Shown here: positions 1 through 10,566 of the stretch, piece after piece | Position numbering within the stretch: the first letter of the stretch is position 1 | Layout: every line of letters begins with the position of its first letter | Assembly: GCA_024449915.1 (NCBI GenBank) | Contig: JAMZAV010000359.1 | Coordinates: 310,001 to 374,000 of the forward strand | Direction of reading: 5' to 3' | DNA length: 64,000 bases | From: Sweltsa coloradensis | Taxonomy: Eukaryota > Arthropoda > Insecta > Plecoptera > Chloroperlidae | Notes under the pieces: model-generated | Told to the model about the DNA's origin: nothing | Database searches by the model: none | What the model saw: the letters and a program-made list of their open reading frames with translations, nothing else | Made by a program: the position numbers and the translations under genes

Positions 1-2748
1 TGTAGAATGCTAGAAAGTAGAAACATGGTAGTAGGCTCTCAAACAGCGGGTATGTATTTTTACTTGGATCGCGAAGGCAAGAATACAAAATATGTATCTT
101 CCCTCTCTCAAATCATTTATTGTTTATTCGCAAGTTCACTGGACAGGTGGTATTGTTGTCTTTGGACTCAACAACCATTACATAAACTTGTTATCCAAAC
201 TGCGACCTTCCTTATTATTATCCATCCTACTTGCTAATCAGTCAAATCGTTATCAGTCTAATGTGTTCTAATATTCGGAACAAAGAATTGGGTTCGCTGA
301 CCTTGGGCGGGATCGATTGAACCTGACGACAATTTGAAACAATTATTTTGGTCATAAAAATGTACTGGTTCCCATAAAGATGGCTGGTACCTGATAGCAC
401 ACACACTTTTAACAATGCACTTGCCGTCTACTAAGTGCTGTTGACAGGACCTTTAAACATGTAGCAAAACGTCCAATAAGAAATGTATTATGTTTGTTGG
501 TCGGTTTGATTGCCACGATCATTATTCTTCTGATTTAGTCGAGAAAGTTTTCAATACTTTCCCTTTCTCGGTCAGTATTTATTATTGTTCCAAACTAAAA
601 CCTGCTCTTTTGAGGATATTAGCTGGTTATAAAGTATCACATCAATGTTTCTAAGTAAATATAGCAACAATTCCCTCTTACACTTTGTGTCATAAAGTTT
701 TCAAGATTGTTAATTAAGAGTTCTGATCGATCTACCTCTTGGCTACCTACCAGTACAGTCACCCACACCTACACCTGAACCCAACTCATACTACCACAAA
801 CCATATACGTTACACAAACCTAAACCTGCACCACTATTACCTCCATAGGATTTCTAAATATGGCCAAATTGGATTTAGAAATTGTTAATGGACCTTTGAT
901 TGGTTGGGAGTGTTATTGACCAATTTTAATTTTGCTAAATGCTGAAATGTAGCATTTTTCTGATTTGCGCTAAAATATGGTATTTGGCTAATTTGAGTTA
1001 ACAATCTTAAAATTTATAGTCCTTTTCCTGCAAGATTTAGGCACTGGGTCAAATAGTTTGAAGTAAAACGCGATGTTTATTTTAGAAAATCTCTAAAAAG
1101 TGATGTTTCTATGACCATTTGTGGATTCATTTTAATCAATACAAATTTCTCTGTAAATTACTACAGAATACAAAATTCATTCTATTTTCCCGGGGTCTTG
1201 TATAATTTGATGTATTTGTCTGCATCACCTTGAACATAAAAAACTATAAACAAATGTGGGTCAAACACATCCCCCCACTCCGAGCTCGGTTTCAGTTCTT
1301 TCTGTGTACAGACGTGTGAAGATGGTCCTATCGTGTCCCTCGCCCCCGCTCACCGCAGTATTGATAACGAGCGTGATAGCCGAGGTGTGATCAATGAGGG
1401 GTCATCGAGGGTCATCGCAAGGGTCATCGACCCCGGGTTGCGTGCTTGTCCCAGATTCACACAGCTCAGTTTCATTGAGGAGACGCGAAGTGAGAGTGTT
1501 TCAATTAGGAGCCAATTAAGATATAATAAGATACGCATGCAGGTAGACTTGCACTTCATGCGTTTCTTATGGGATATTCGCTAATAGTAGAGTATTTTAT
1601 TTTGTAATATAGGTTTTCACCTACCTGGGCTCGAACCTAGTTCAGTTCATCATACTCTACGTAATCCTGACAATTGATCTACCTAATATCTAATTTCGAA
1701 TTTTCTTTTCTTTAACTATGATCCTCCCAATGCCTAAATTCTACTACTAAACATCCCATGTTTTCTTAATCTTACTACTACAATTCTTGTAACTAAAATA
1801 TATTTTTGTAATTATTCTAGATTTTTTTTTGTGTGTAAATAATAAATAATAAATTTTCAAATTATTTTTTAGAGTCACAATTACAATTACAATTATAATA
1901 GTTGTAGTGTAATATTATTGATAACAATTATTTTTATAACTGTTGTTAATATTATCACACTGTTTTATGCATTACTAGCCAGTTATACGCCCAGACAGCT
2001 GTTGTATATGAAAGCAATTATTGTCCTAAAGTCAATCTCGACTGGGGATCTAACTGGACTTATATAGATCTGAGTAACTATTTTTAAGTGCAACGCCCTT
2101 CCCTAATCCCCCGCTAACAACAATCGACCTACCTCCATATGTTTACCTTCTATTTTTATACCAAGTTCAATAACTTCCAAATGAAATGGCCGCCACTTTT
2201 GGCTTCGATTTCAAGGCACCGCGAACACATGCCACGCTTAGCGTTTATGGTTCGTTTTATGATGATGTTTCAATAGGTAAACCACTCTTATCAGCGACTA
2301 GAGTGGGCTCGACCGCGCATGCTCGTAGGGGTCACAAAGAGCAATTCTACCTCAAGCACGTAAATCTTAACCTTAAAACAAAACAAACATTTTCACTAAT
2401 CCGTTCCATCTCGCAGGTTACAAGTTTTTTAAGATATCTATTTGATTATTAATGGGGCTGTGAATTCTATCAGAAGCCCTGTCAAATAACGTTGTGCATA
2501 TCGTTTGACCAAGACTGTGTGTTTAATAAGAGTAAGACCAATCAATTCATCATAGCCCCCCCTCTCCCCCTAGCCCAATGCCTCTCGTTAAAAATTACAT
2601 TATTTGCAAAATGTTGACTCGACTTGTACATGAGTGAATGAATATTTTAGAAACAGTCATTACCTTACCAAAATGTTATTTTGTGATCGGTTGCTGTGAG
2701 TGGAATCTGGATTGCTACTTTACACAGATTGATAAAAATCTATTTATA
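1..2748. other. Non-coding stretch, no gene seen
   Basis: AT-rich sequence without a convincing exon, tRNA or transposon end. A slightly GC-richer island at about 1270-1450 contains a short tandem motif (GGGTCATCG three times, 1399-1430). A B-box-like string (GGGCTCGAACCTAG) at about 1627 may be a decayed tRNA-derived fragment. The open frames here (up to 88 codons) have no recognisable motif and look like chance. Confidence 0.6.
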
Positions 2749-3031
2749 CTAGGAAAACGCTAAAGTCCCGCCGCGTTGATGGATGAGCGTTTTTTTTTGT
2801 AAGTTTTTTGTTTGCGTTTTTTGCGTTTGTTTACACTTTTCCTTTGCAAGTGCTTTTTGAATGCATTGTAGGTGATTGTTGTCAAGTTTCTATTGTTACT
2901 TGTTAATTGGTATTATAAACCTAAAAAAACTCATATAAAAAAGCTTTATTTCTATGGATTCTGGGTAACTTTGTCAACTTTTTCTTTCAAAAGGTACTAC
3001 ATCACCATAACCTTAATGATAGAGCGTACAG

Positions 3032-3116
3032 CGTCCTTCCGGCAGGACGAAAACGACTCATTTGAGGACGTAGCAAATCGCTCGTTTTCAGTACTATGCG
3101 TCCTGCTAGCAGGACG
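3032..3116. repeat. Nested inverted-repeat hairpins (CTTCCGGCAGGAC motif)
   Basis: A near-palindrome GTCCTTCCGGCAGGAC (3032-3047) and a perfect 18-bp palindrome CGTCCTGCTAGCAGGACG (3099-3116) flank an inverted GAAAACGA/TCGTTTTC pair. The whole 85-bp block could fold into a branched structure. The same motif recurs at 3998-4215. Confidence 0.6.
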
Positions 3117-3997
3117 TGTTTTTTCGCTAGATATGTAGAGCATATTTCAAGGGTTTAGCGCATTTTTGTTGCGTCGTTGTAGCCCTGATAGTTTCCAAGA
3201 TACAGCCTGTCAAGCTGCGAGTTAACACGGAGCTCTCATTTCAGCGCGATGTTAGTTGTGGGTGACCGTATTTCTACAAAAGCTACGAATTTTGATCAAA
3301 AGAACTAGCAGTTTGGGGATGAGTGGGATACGGCTGTATGTTTGGGTGTTGTGACTTAAGTGTACAAAGCCAGTAATTATGCTACAACGTACTTTGGAAC
3401 GACAATAATAGCGCAAGCATATCATGCCAATTGTTGGCGCTTGTTGATAGTCCTACTTCTTCTTCCCGAGAAAGCAACCCTACGGCTTAGCCTTTCACAA
3501 CAGCTTCTTCTGCACGTAAGCTATTAAAATCATTATCCAACTAAAACCTATTTAGCCCAAATTACTGTACAAGCTTCTAGTCCTGGCTTGTATTTATTTA
3601 CCTCGATATGTAAGTATATTGTTCAGGACACGTTGATAGACTGATGGAATTTTTCTTGTTTTACGACGTACTAGACAAAAAGACAATATAGCTATTTAAT
3701 TCAATCAATCATCCATTACTCCCTTTTTTTTTTATTTATAAACGTGAAGTAACAAACTTGTACAATAATCGCGTGATTAATATGCAAATAAAAACACATA
3801 TTTTGAAATGAATCAATAATTTGTAATGATTTAAATTTACAAATCTTGTACTACACAAGTCCTAATTCTCTACATATTGATCCCATCTCATAGAAAGGCC
3901 ATCGCGAAATTCATAATTTACATTAATATTAATAAGATAATAATAAATTAAACATTTGATTTGAAAATTGTATTATTTTAAATATATTGGCGCTTGG

Positions 3998-4215
3998 CTT
4001 CCGGAAGGTTTGCGTACTGCTGGAAGTACGCCTTATTTAAAAACTCGAACCTTCAGTAAACATGTTCCATCTTGTCTCTGTCCTTCCGGCCGGACTTTTA
4101 GTACTGCTGGAAGGACCGACTTACCTGCGCAAAATCTGCCTTCCAGCAGGACAAGGGCCCTGTACAAAAGTCCTCACGGAAGCGCTTCCGGCAGGACAAG
4201 CGCTTGTACGTTCTA
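3998..4215. repeat. Cluster of CTTCCGG/GCAGGAC palindromes
   Basis: Several variants of one hairpin motif lie within about 220 bp: CTTCCGGAAG (3998-4007), GTACTGCTGGAAGTAC (4014-4029), GTCCTTCCGGCCGGAC (4080-4095), then CTTCCAGCAGGAC and CTTCCGGCAGGAC between 4138 and 4198. They match those at 3032-3116, so the same structure seems to have multiplied inside element A1. Confidence 0.6.
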
Positions 4216-4220
4216 TCATT

Positions 4221-4660
4221 AATGTCCATGTATAATATGAACGTTGTAGCCCCACCCGTTTGGTCAGAATTGGCCCAAATGGCACGAAAATATCGCACTA
4301 AAAGTGAAAAACTAATATTAAAACCATTATTTCCATAGATTCTAGTTAACTTTTCAACTTTTTCTTCAAAAGGTACCACATCACCATAACCTTAATGTCC
4401 ATGTGAAATCTGAACGTTGTAGCCCCACCCGTTTGGTCAGAATCGGCCCAAATGTGACGAAAATATCGCACTAAAAATTGAAAAACTAATATTAAAAACC
4501 ATTATTTCTATAGATCTATTTAACTTTTTCAACTTTTTCTTTCAAAGGTACTACATCACCATAATCTTAATGTCCATGTGAAATATGAACGTTGTAGCCC
4601 CACCCGTTTGGTCAGAATCGGCCCAAATGTGACGACAATATCGCACTAAAAATCGAAAAA
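4221..4660. repeat. 174-bp tandem repeat, about 2.5 units
   Basis: Units start at 4221, 4394 and 4569 with AATGTCCATGT (spacings 173 and 175 bp). Each contains GTAGCCCCACCCGTTTGGTC, a stretch ending in TATCGCACTAAAA, and ACTTTTTC...GGTAC then CATCACCATAA. A partial unit at about 2940-3015 shows the array extends to the other part of A1. It is analogous in position to the internal repeats of the shorter family A copies but differs in sequence. Confidence 0.75.
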
Positions 4661-4909
4661 AAATCGTAAAAGTACGATATTCATGAGAAATATTTCTTCG
4701 ATTGTACCCAAAAGCAATACACCTCTAAGTTCAGAGAAAACGAAGGTCCCCTCAAAATTTCATCAAGATCGCTTATGCCGTTTGCCCGGAATCCTGCTAA
4801 CAAACAGACAAAAATACAAACAAACAAACAAAAAAAAAAAAACATTGGAGCTAAATTTTTTGGGGGTCAGTGAATTGAAGTTTTCGCTTCGCTCGCTACG
4901 CTTATCCAA

Positions 4910-6901
4910 TCACTTGTGTGATGGTCGTTTTCAACCTGATGTCGTATTGTTTTGTTTATACCACCCTTGTGGGTGTGTGTGGTGACGAGTATAAAATACT
5001 GATCAAAGTAACATTTTCACATTTGAGTTTAGAAATATGAATTTGAACACTTTTACGTCTATGTTTTGTTTAATTTGAGTATTTCCGGTAAACAATAGTT
5101 CAAATAATTGTTACGCTCTGCGCACACGTAAACACATTTACTTTCTTTAGTACCTAATTAATAGGCGTACATAGTGTCCGTTTATTTATATTATTAATCA
5201 ATATTATTGTACAATATTAATGATAAACAATACATGCGTATTTCATTATAAATTCACTTTAATATTAGGCTTGTATATTAAATTTATTAAAACTTAAGTG
5301 GATACAACACTTTATTTTTTAAAAAAAAAATCATCCACTAGTGTTTAATAAATTAAATAATGAACTCTTGTAGCTTTTTATGTTACCCGTTTACCACAAT
5401 ACTTTTATTGGTTATTACTGCGTTTTTTCTCTGTTTTTTTTCCCGAAGCGAAATATGTTAAAGATTAAAAATAAAAATAAATACCCTACATTTACATATT
5501 TTTAAGATTCGGAATATCTTCTTAAATTAATTTATAAATTTAGTTATTTTACGTTGAATTAGAACTTTTCGATGACCAGGAAGTTGTTAAAGGTATAAGA
5601 TTTCAAGGGCCGTTGTGTCTTCAGGGCTGTTATCACAGAAGTTCGGGTAATCAACTAAAACACCCACAATATTTCCGTCTGTCTTTCGAACTCGTCTTTT
5701 CATCCATTTGGCCCATCTCTCTTCAAGTGTTCTATCTCTGTATAAACATTGGCAGGGTTCAACGTACGACCAAGATTGCCTGAGCTCGCGCGAATTAGGC
5801 GGCGCCTCCCGTGGTCGTGTCTCGAACTACACGTGGTGCATCCACGTGTTGCGGGGGGGGGGGTGATTAGATAATAATAAATACTTTAGATTCTACTCAC
5901 TCAGTCACATAACTCATTGTCACACTCTGTTGAGCAAGTTACTTGGAGACCGTTTTAAGCAAATTGCTGATCGACCAGCTGACTGATTCCGCAGTGATTG
6001 AAAAGTTTGGGCAGTTGTCACAATAATTTTAAAATAATCACGATTTTCGATTTTGTTAAATAGTCAAAAATTTGCTATATTCGGGATTTTTTGTGACTGA
6101 TGAAGACCAAATTTTAAAACTCTACGACTGTAGGGCTGTCCATACATGCTCTATGGACATATTTGCAATCTTATCGTATGCTTCTTGATCGAGCGAACAG
6201 CTATGTGCCAACTAGTTATATACTTTCTCAAAAAAGTATCTTCAGTTAATATAAATGAGATGTTAATTCCAAAAGTCACTTTTTTGAAGGGATTTTTATT
6301 TTCACTAAAGTGATTTTAAAAAAAATTGTTTTGGCCTAGATCTGAACATGTTTTGACCGAAGAAAATCAAGATTTCTTGACTTCTTTTTCGAGATCAGAG
6401 TACCTATCTGTCGTGAATCGCGTTGACTTGTTATTGTTAAAAAGTATAGTCTGTACAAACGAACATAATGAACTTTACAAGTAACGTAAAGAGGAACCTT
6501 ACACAAGTCTGATAGTTGATACTTGCTATGTGTGGTATTCAGACGGATTACGGGAGCGATTGACAAGATTGCCTTGAAATTCCCATGCAGAGCTTTTCCG
6601 ACATGAGAATAAGTGTTGAAAAATGTAGTCGTGGTTGTAAATATCTTCCTACGTCTGTTTTAATGTTATTTATTAAATAATTAAACAGAACAGTGATTCA
6701 TTTTATGAAGGTGGATTATTGAAGTACTTTATTATATGGTCCCCTTGAATACACTTTATAAAAGAAAGATTTCATGTTTTATTGATAGAACGCAATTATT
6801 ACAACTTTTAAAATTTTGTTTAGCGAGGGACGATTTTTATTTGTCGTTTGATTCTGATTGTTACAGCCGGTTTTATTTATGTGATACATAATTATACTTT
6901 C
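4910..6901. other. Non-coding stretch with a SINE-tail fragment
   Basis: Mostly AT-rich. At about 5872-5935 there is a fragment of the SINE-2 body/tail (TTCTACTCACTCAGTCACAT) beside a run of G (about 5851-5861). A CACGTG-containing stretch precedes the G run. No gene, tRNA or complete transposon end seen. Confidence 0.5.
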
Positions 6902-6981
6902 TCTGAATTTTTGTAAATTAGAAAACCCAAATTGTGCTATTCATGAATTAACACAATTTGGGTTACTTTGTAAATTCAGAT
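6902..6981. repeat. 80-bp imperfect palindrome
   Basis: The arms AACCCAAATTGTG and CACAATTTGGGTT are exact 13-bp inverse copies around a 14-nt loop. Outside them, TCTGAATTT and AAATTCAGA continue the symmetry. This could be a very small fold-back MITE or a cruciform-forming sequence. No target duplication is evident. Confidence 0.65.
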
Positions 6982-7767
6982 TTTTTATTTTTAACTTAAT
7001 TAAAAACAATGTTGATTTCGAGCTCGAGCTTTCAACCCATTTGAACTATATTCTTGAAAATAATTATGAATAGGCTTGGAATTATTTCTCACAGTTATAG
7101 AGAAGCAAATCTGTCGTAGGTAACAAATATCCGATTGGCTGTATTTTACTGGCTTATCACTGAGTATGTTGGTAAATTAAATTATTTTGTCAAATAAATT
7201 ACAGTCTACACTAGAAAAAAGTAAATAAAAAACACAGTCATCTTATCGAGAAAGTCATAAATGTAGACGAAACATACTAACAACTGCTTTATTTGGTTGT
7301 TTAGAATACCAAATAATTTACAAACGTTTAAAACAATGTGTATGCCCCATTTTATTCTTACATCAGCACATCTAATACATATTTTATTCAGCCATTTTAT
7401 GTTTAATCATAATTTGTTATTCAGTTATTTAAATAACAAAAAAACATTGAAGCATGCAGTAATTTATTAATTACTACTAATAATAAAAATCGTTATCATT
7501 CATAACATGCGCATCACTCGTGTATAATATTCATATCACCTGTATTGATACATAACCCCATCCATCCCGCAGCCCAGCACAACACCAACCAAGGCCTAAA
7601 CTCCACGTCATCTCGTCTGTGATTGGTCCATGCAAGGTCGGATCTCCTTGGTTAAACTGCATCGTAAATACGTATTACTGTTAGCTTGATGCGTCTCAGC
7701 CGTCAGTCATACTCGTGACGTCAGAGCTAGCGCAAGGTTTAGCCGAACTCATGTTAGCCTGATAATC
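6982..7767. other. Non-coding stretch, no gene seen
   Basis: AT-rich to about 7550, then a moderately GC-rich stretch (7560-7770) that contains a perfect CRE-type palindrome TGACGTCA at 7716-7723. No exon or repeat boundary can be supported. Confidence 0.45.
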
Positions 7768-7873
7768 ATATTCATTACGATCTGTTTGCCCACGCGCAAA
7801 ACTCACGGTATATGCACCACCGTGGGCAGGCCTTTAATCGCGTATGCTGATGGTATTGATCTAAAAATATAAT
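7768..7873. repeat. Direct duplication, copy 1 of 2
   Basis: Shares CCCACGCGC, CACTCACGGTAT, GTGGGCAGGCC and ATCGCGTATGCTGATGG with 8290-8391, with small indels between the copies. The two copies flank a SINE-like insertion at about 7880-8276, so the duplication and the insertion may be historically linked. Confidence 0.75.
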
Positions 7874-7879
7874 ATATAC

Positions 7880-8276
7880 AATAAGTTCATTTTTAGTCTA
7901 CCCACACAATCACATGACTGATGTTCAGTGAGGGGCATGACATTTAAAGCAGACCAAGCCAACCCTGTAGGCGCCGACACCATCGACGAGCGAACAATAG
8001 AGACCGGCATATTTAAGTAGGAAACACCGATCAATCAAGCTGGACACGATTCCACCCGCAGTCATGAGCCAGAATCAACCAGGCTAATTCGTCGGAACAA
8101 TCTTAGAATTTATTATGTGCCTCGTTGCTAGGACGGCTCCAAAGTCACCGTTTACACATTCCTAAGCCAAGAACTTATATCCACATCAGAAGTGAAGATA
8201 TTTCTTCCAAGACTGCGAATCGAACCCTGGACCTTCTGCATTGAAAGCAGAGCCTCTAACCTCTCTCACACGGTCA
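7880..8276 (-). mobile_element. SINE-2 copy with tRNA-like head (minus strand)
   Basis: Reading leftwards from about 8276, a tRNA-like head contains an anticodon-type stem TCTGC/GCAGA with a 7-nt loop and a B-box-like GGTTCGATTC. The body includes GGTAGACTAAAA near its 3' end. The body (CAAGCTGGACACGATTCCAC, GACCGGCAT, CCCTGTAGGCGCC) recurs at 50805-50995 and, in part, at 28628-28800, so this is an interspersed family. Boundaries are approximate. It lies between two copies of a direct duplication. Confidence 0.6.
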
Positions 8277-8289
8277 TATCCTGAATAAA

Positions 8290-8391
8290 TCATATCAATT
8301 ACGTTCATCCCACGCGCGACACTCACGGTATAATGCACTGTGGGCAGGCCTATAATCGCGTATGCTGATGGTATTGATCTAAAAATATAAT
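8290..8391. repeat. Direct duplication, copy 2 of 2
   Basis: Partner of 7768-7873, ending with the same ATCTAAAAATATAAT string. Single-base and few-base indels separate the two copies, so the duplication is not very recent. Confidence 0.75.
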
Positions 8392-8958
8392 CAATACTAT
8401 TCTATTATCTAAATGAGCCGCGCTCACATTACTATTGCAACACATGGAGTTTATGGATGATTAGCGTTGTGTTTCGTAGGTCAAGTCAACTACTGCATTA
8501 ATAGCACAGGATCAATTCAATTACCCCCGATTAAAAGCAGTCGTTGATATAAGTAGTGGAACCTATGGTGAGTGTATAAGGAATCACAAGCTTATGTAGG
8601 GAACAGTTAGTCCGAGTTTAAATGTTTGGTACCCTCGGTATCTGACACAGCTCTAATATTGCACACACTTCAATACTCACAAGTGTAGGTATTAAAAACT
8701 AAATATATGCCTACAAATACTAACATAAACGTTTTTAAATAATGACAAAATTACATCCCGAAAGTAGTAAATTCTGACCACAAAATTATGAATGCAATGC
8801 ACTCCTTCTTTTATTATTTACATAGTAATATTGCTCTGTGAAACCAAGTAAATTATTTATTCGCACCTATAAAATAAATCGTATCGTATCGTTAAATTCA
8901 CACACAATTGTTGTGTAAATATAATTTTTAATTAATTGAACTGCAATATATTAGTATT
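8392..8958. other. Non-coding stretch, nothing recognised
   Basis: AT-rich unique-looking sequence. No long open frame, tRNA or terminal-repeat pair was seen. Confidence 0.4.
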
Positions 8959-9043
8959 AGTATTTAGTAGATTGCTAGACACTAAATGTGAATGGGGCAT
9001 AGTATTTAGTAGGTTGCTAGACACTAAATGTGAATGAGGCATG
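8959..9043. repeat. 42-bp tandem duplication
   Basis: AGTATTTAGTAG, TTGCTAGACACTAAATGTGA and GGGGCAT/GAGGCAT occur twice, at 8959 and 9001, period 42 bp, with only a few differences. The inverse TTCTAGCAACCTA follows at about 9050, giving a short hairpin with the tandem units. Confidence 0.8.
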
Positions 9044-9193
9044 CCCTTTTCTAGCAACCTATAACGCATCAATGTGTTAAAACAATAATAATAAAAAAAG
9101 TCACAGCTTGAATCATTCAGATGACGTGTGTACAGTTCATCTCGTATTAACTTATCACTTGCGTTTCAAAGACCAATTTAGATTAGGACTGCG

Positions 9194-9440
9194 CGGGTAG
9201 AGGTTTTGACAGTCGGGTAGAGGTTTTGACAGTCGGTTCGGGACGGTTAGGGATAAGATTAGCGTTATAACACTGCATGTAAAAACTGGAAATTAATTTT
9301 ATTTTATAACATAATTTTCTTCCTATTTATTTTCTATTGACTAGTTTCATTGAACGGTATTTTGTACACTAAATATAAATTGCCTGGACCGGCACCTCCA
9401 CCATCCTCCAAAAAACATATTTTTTGTTACCCAAAAATCG
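9194..9440 (+). repeat. Interspersed repeat E, copy 1
   Basis: Begins with a 20-bp unit, CGGGTAGAGGTTTTGACAGT, present twice (9194 and 9214). It continues through ACTGCATGT and TTTTCTATTG to CCTGGACCGGCACCTCCACC (about 9380). The same ordered motifs occur inverted at 15325-15555. The shared order with diverged spacing indicates an old dispersed element of unknown class. Boundaries are uncertain. Confidence 0.6.
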
Positions 9441-10125
9441 GGTACCTTTTCTTGACTATCGTGTCAGCTCCCGAATACCCGACCCAAAATTTTAGGTACC
9501 TGCACACCAATAATTTAGATTCGCGATTCCTTTCAGAGGGTCTTCTGCGGAGCTTGTCGGGTCAAATTACGATTGCCACGTAGTGTAATATAAGACTGTA
9601 ACGCATTTTAGAAACATTTAGCCTACTCTGAATGACCATTATGATATAGTTATCTTTCAAAGTTTATACTTTTGTAAATTTCACATAAAAATACTATAGC
9701 CTTTTTATAATATGTTCTGCTTTACTGTAAATTAGAAATATATTATATCAATATAAATATTTGATCACCCTAACGCGCACTCGAACGTTCAAACACGGCT
9801 TTTGTCAGTAATTGAAGAGTACTTGAAGAAATTATCGAACATTTACACCTGTAATTATCACTAATATCAGCTCAGTAGGTCACGAGCAGTGGTTGTGTAC
9901 TGATAACACACTCCCACCCTTCCCTGGTTAGCCTGTGGCTGGGGACAGACAGCATAGTCTTACGCTTTCAGTGACCAGGTTTATTCCGTCTCCACTAACT
10001 TCGCCACATAAGTGAACGAAGAAACCAAGTTCATTTCCACTTCAGGATATTAAAATTTTAAATTTTACCGAGGTAAACCTGTTATAGGGTGCAATGTATG
10101 ACTTTCTTCAGGTGAACTAGGTATA
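9441..10125. other. Non-coding stretch
   Basis: Continues out of repeat E with several GGGTACC/GGTACC strings near 9440-9510, then AT-rich sequence. No gene supported. Confidence 0.4.
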
Positions 10126-10313
10126 TTGGAGTTAGGACAATTGTGAAGGGATGTGCGAGGGCTGTTTAAGAGGATTCAATCCATTGCATTTGCATTAACG
10201 CCTGGGGAATACCTCGGTAAAACCTTCAGTCAGGATTGCCGGTAACGACTGGATTCTAACCGAGACGTCCCGAATCAGAGTCAAGCGCTTAGCGCTCGAG
10301 CCAACACTGTATA
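10126..10313 (-). mobile_element. SINE-1 copy (tRNA-like head, minus strand)
   Basis: On the minus strand the head reads GGCTCGAGCGCTAAGCGCTT, followed by ACTCTGATTCGGGACGTC, a decayed B box and CCGGCAATCCTGACTGAAGG. The body ends near GTCCTAACTCC. The same order is found at 58860-59284, 59705-59875 and 61588-61742, so it is a SINE family. The B box here is mutated (GGTTAGAATCC), suggesting an old copy. Confidence 0.65.
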
Positions 10314-10491
10314 GGTCATAATATTATTGTACATTTGCAATGGACAAAGACAAACGAACAGACTGTATATGTTTATAAATATGTAACTTTCGATCAAAAC
10401 CGAGTCAAGAATCAAGAATAATATGACCTATTGTTTTGTTTACCAATATTGGTCCTTATTAAGTTACCATCCATACTGATTCCAGTATGAC

Positions 10492-10566
10492 ACTCGATTG
10501 CGGGAATCGAACCCGCACCCTCTTAAACCACGTATCTTGTGGTCGCACCGAGCTACGTCTATCTAT
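10492..10566 (-). repeat. tRNA-like sequence (SINE head or pseudogene)
   Basis: The minus strand has an A-box-like TAGCTCGGTGCGACC, a perfect anticodon-type stem ACCAC/GTGGT around loop AAGATAC (anticodon position GAT), and a perfect T arm GCGGG-TTCGATT-CCCGC. The region between anticodon and T arms is about 10 nt and no 7-bp acceptor stem is evident. A tRNA-derived repeat is therefore likelier than a working tRNA gene. Confidence 0.5.

Larger units (their letters stand above)
2749..4909 (-). mobile_element. Family A Helitron/Helentron-like element, long form (A1)
   Basis: Read on the minus strand it starts TTGGATAAGCGTAGCGAGCG (4909 downwards). It ends with the family A 3' signature: the inverse of the 5' terminus (ACGCTCATCCA), a hairpin-forming AACGC/GCGTT pair and TTTTCCTAG, with CTAG at 2752-2749. 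The flanks are A on the 5' side and T on the 3' side, as in the other copies. At about 2.16 kb it is almost three times the usual family length. It carries extra cargo: palindromic GTCCTGC/GCAGGAC hairpins (3032-3116 and 3998-4215) and a 174-bp tandem array (4221-4660). The stretch 3140-3990 has no recognisable content. The two ends could instead be unrelated fragments that happen to flank this interval. No Rep/helicase coding is visible, so it would be non-autonomous. Confidence 0.5.
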
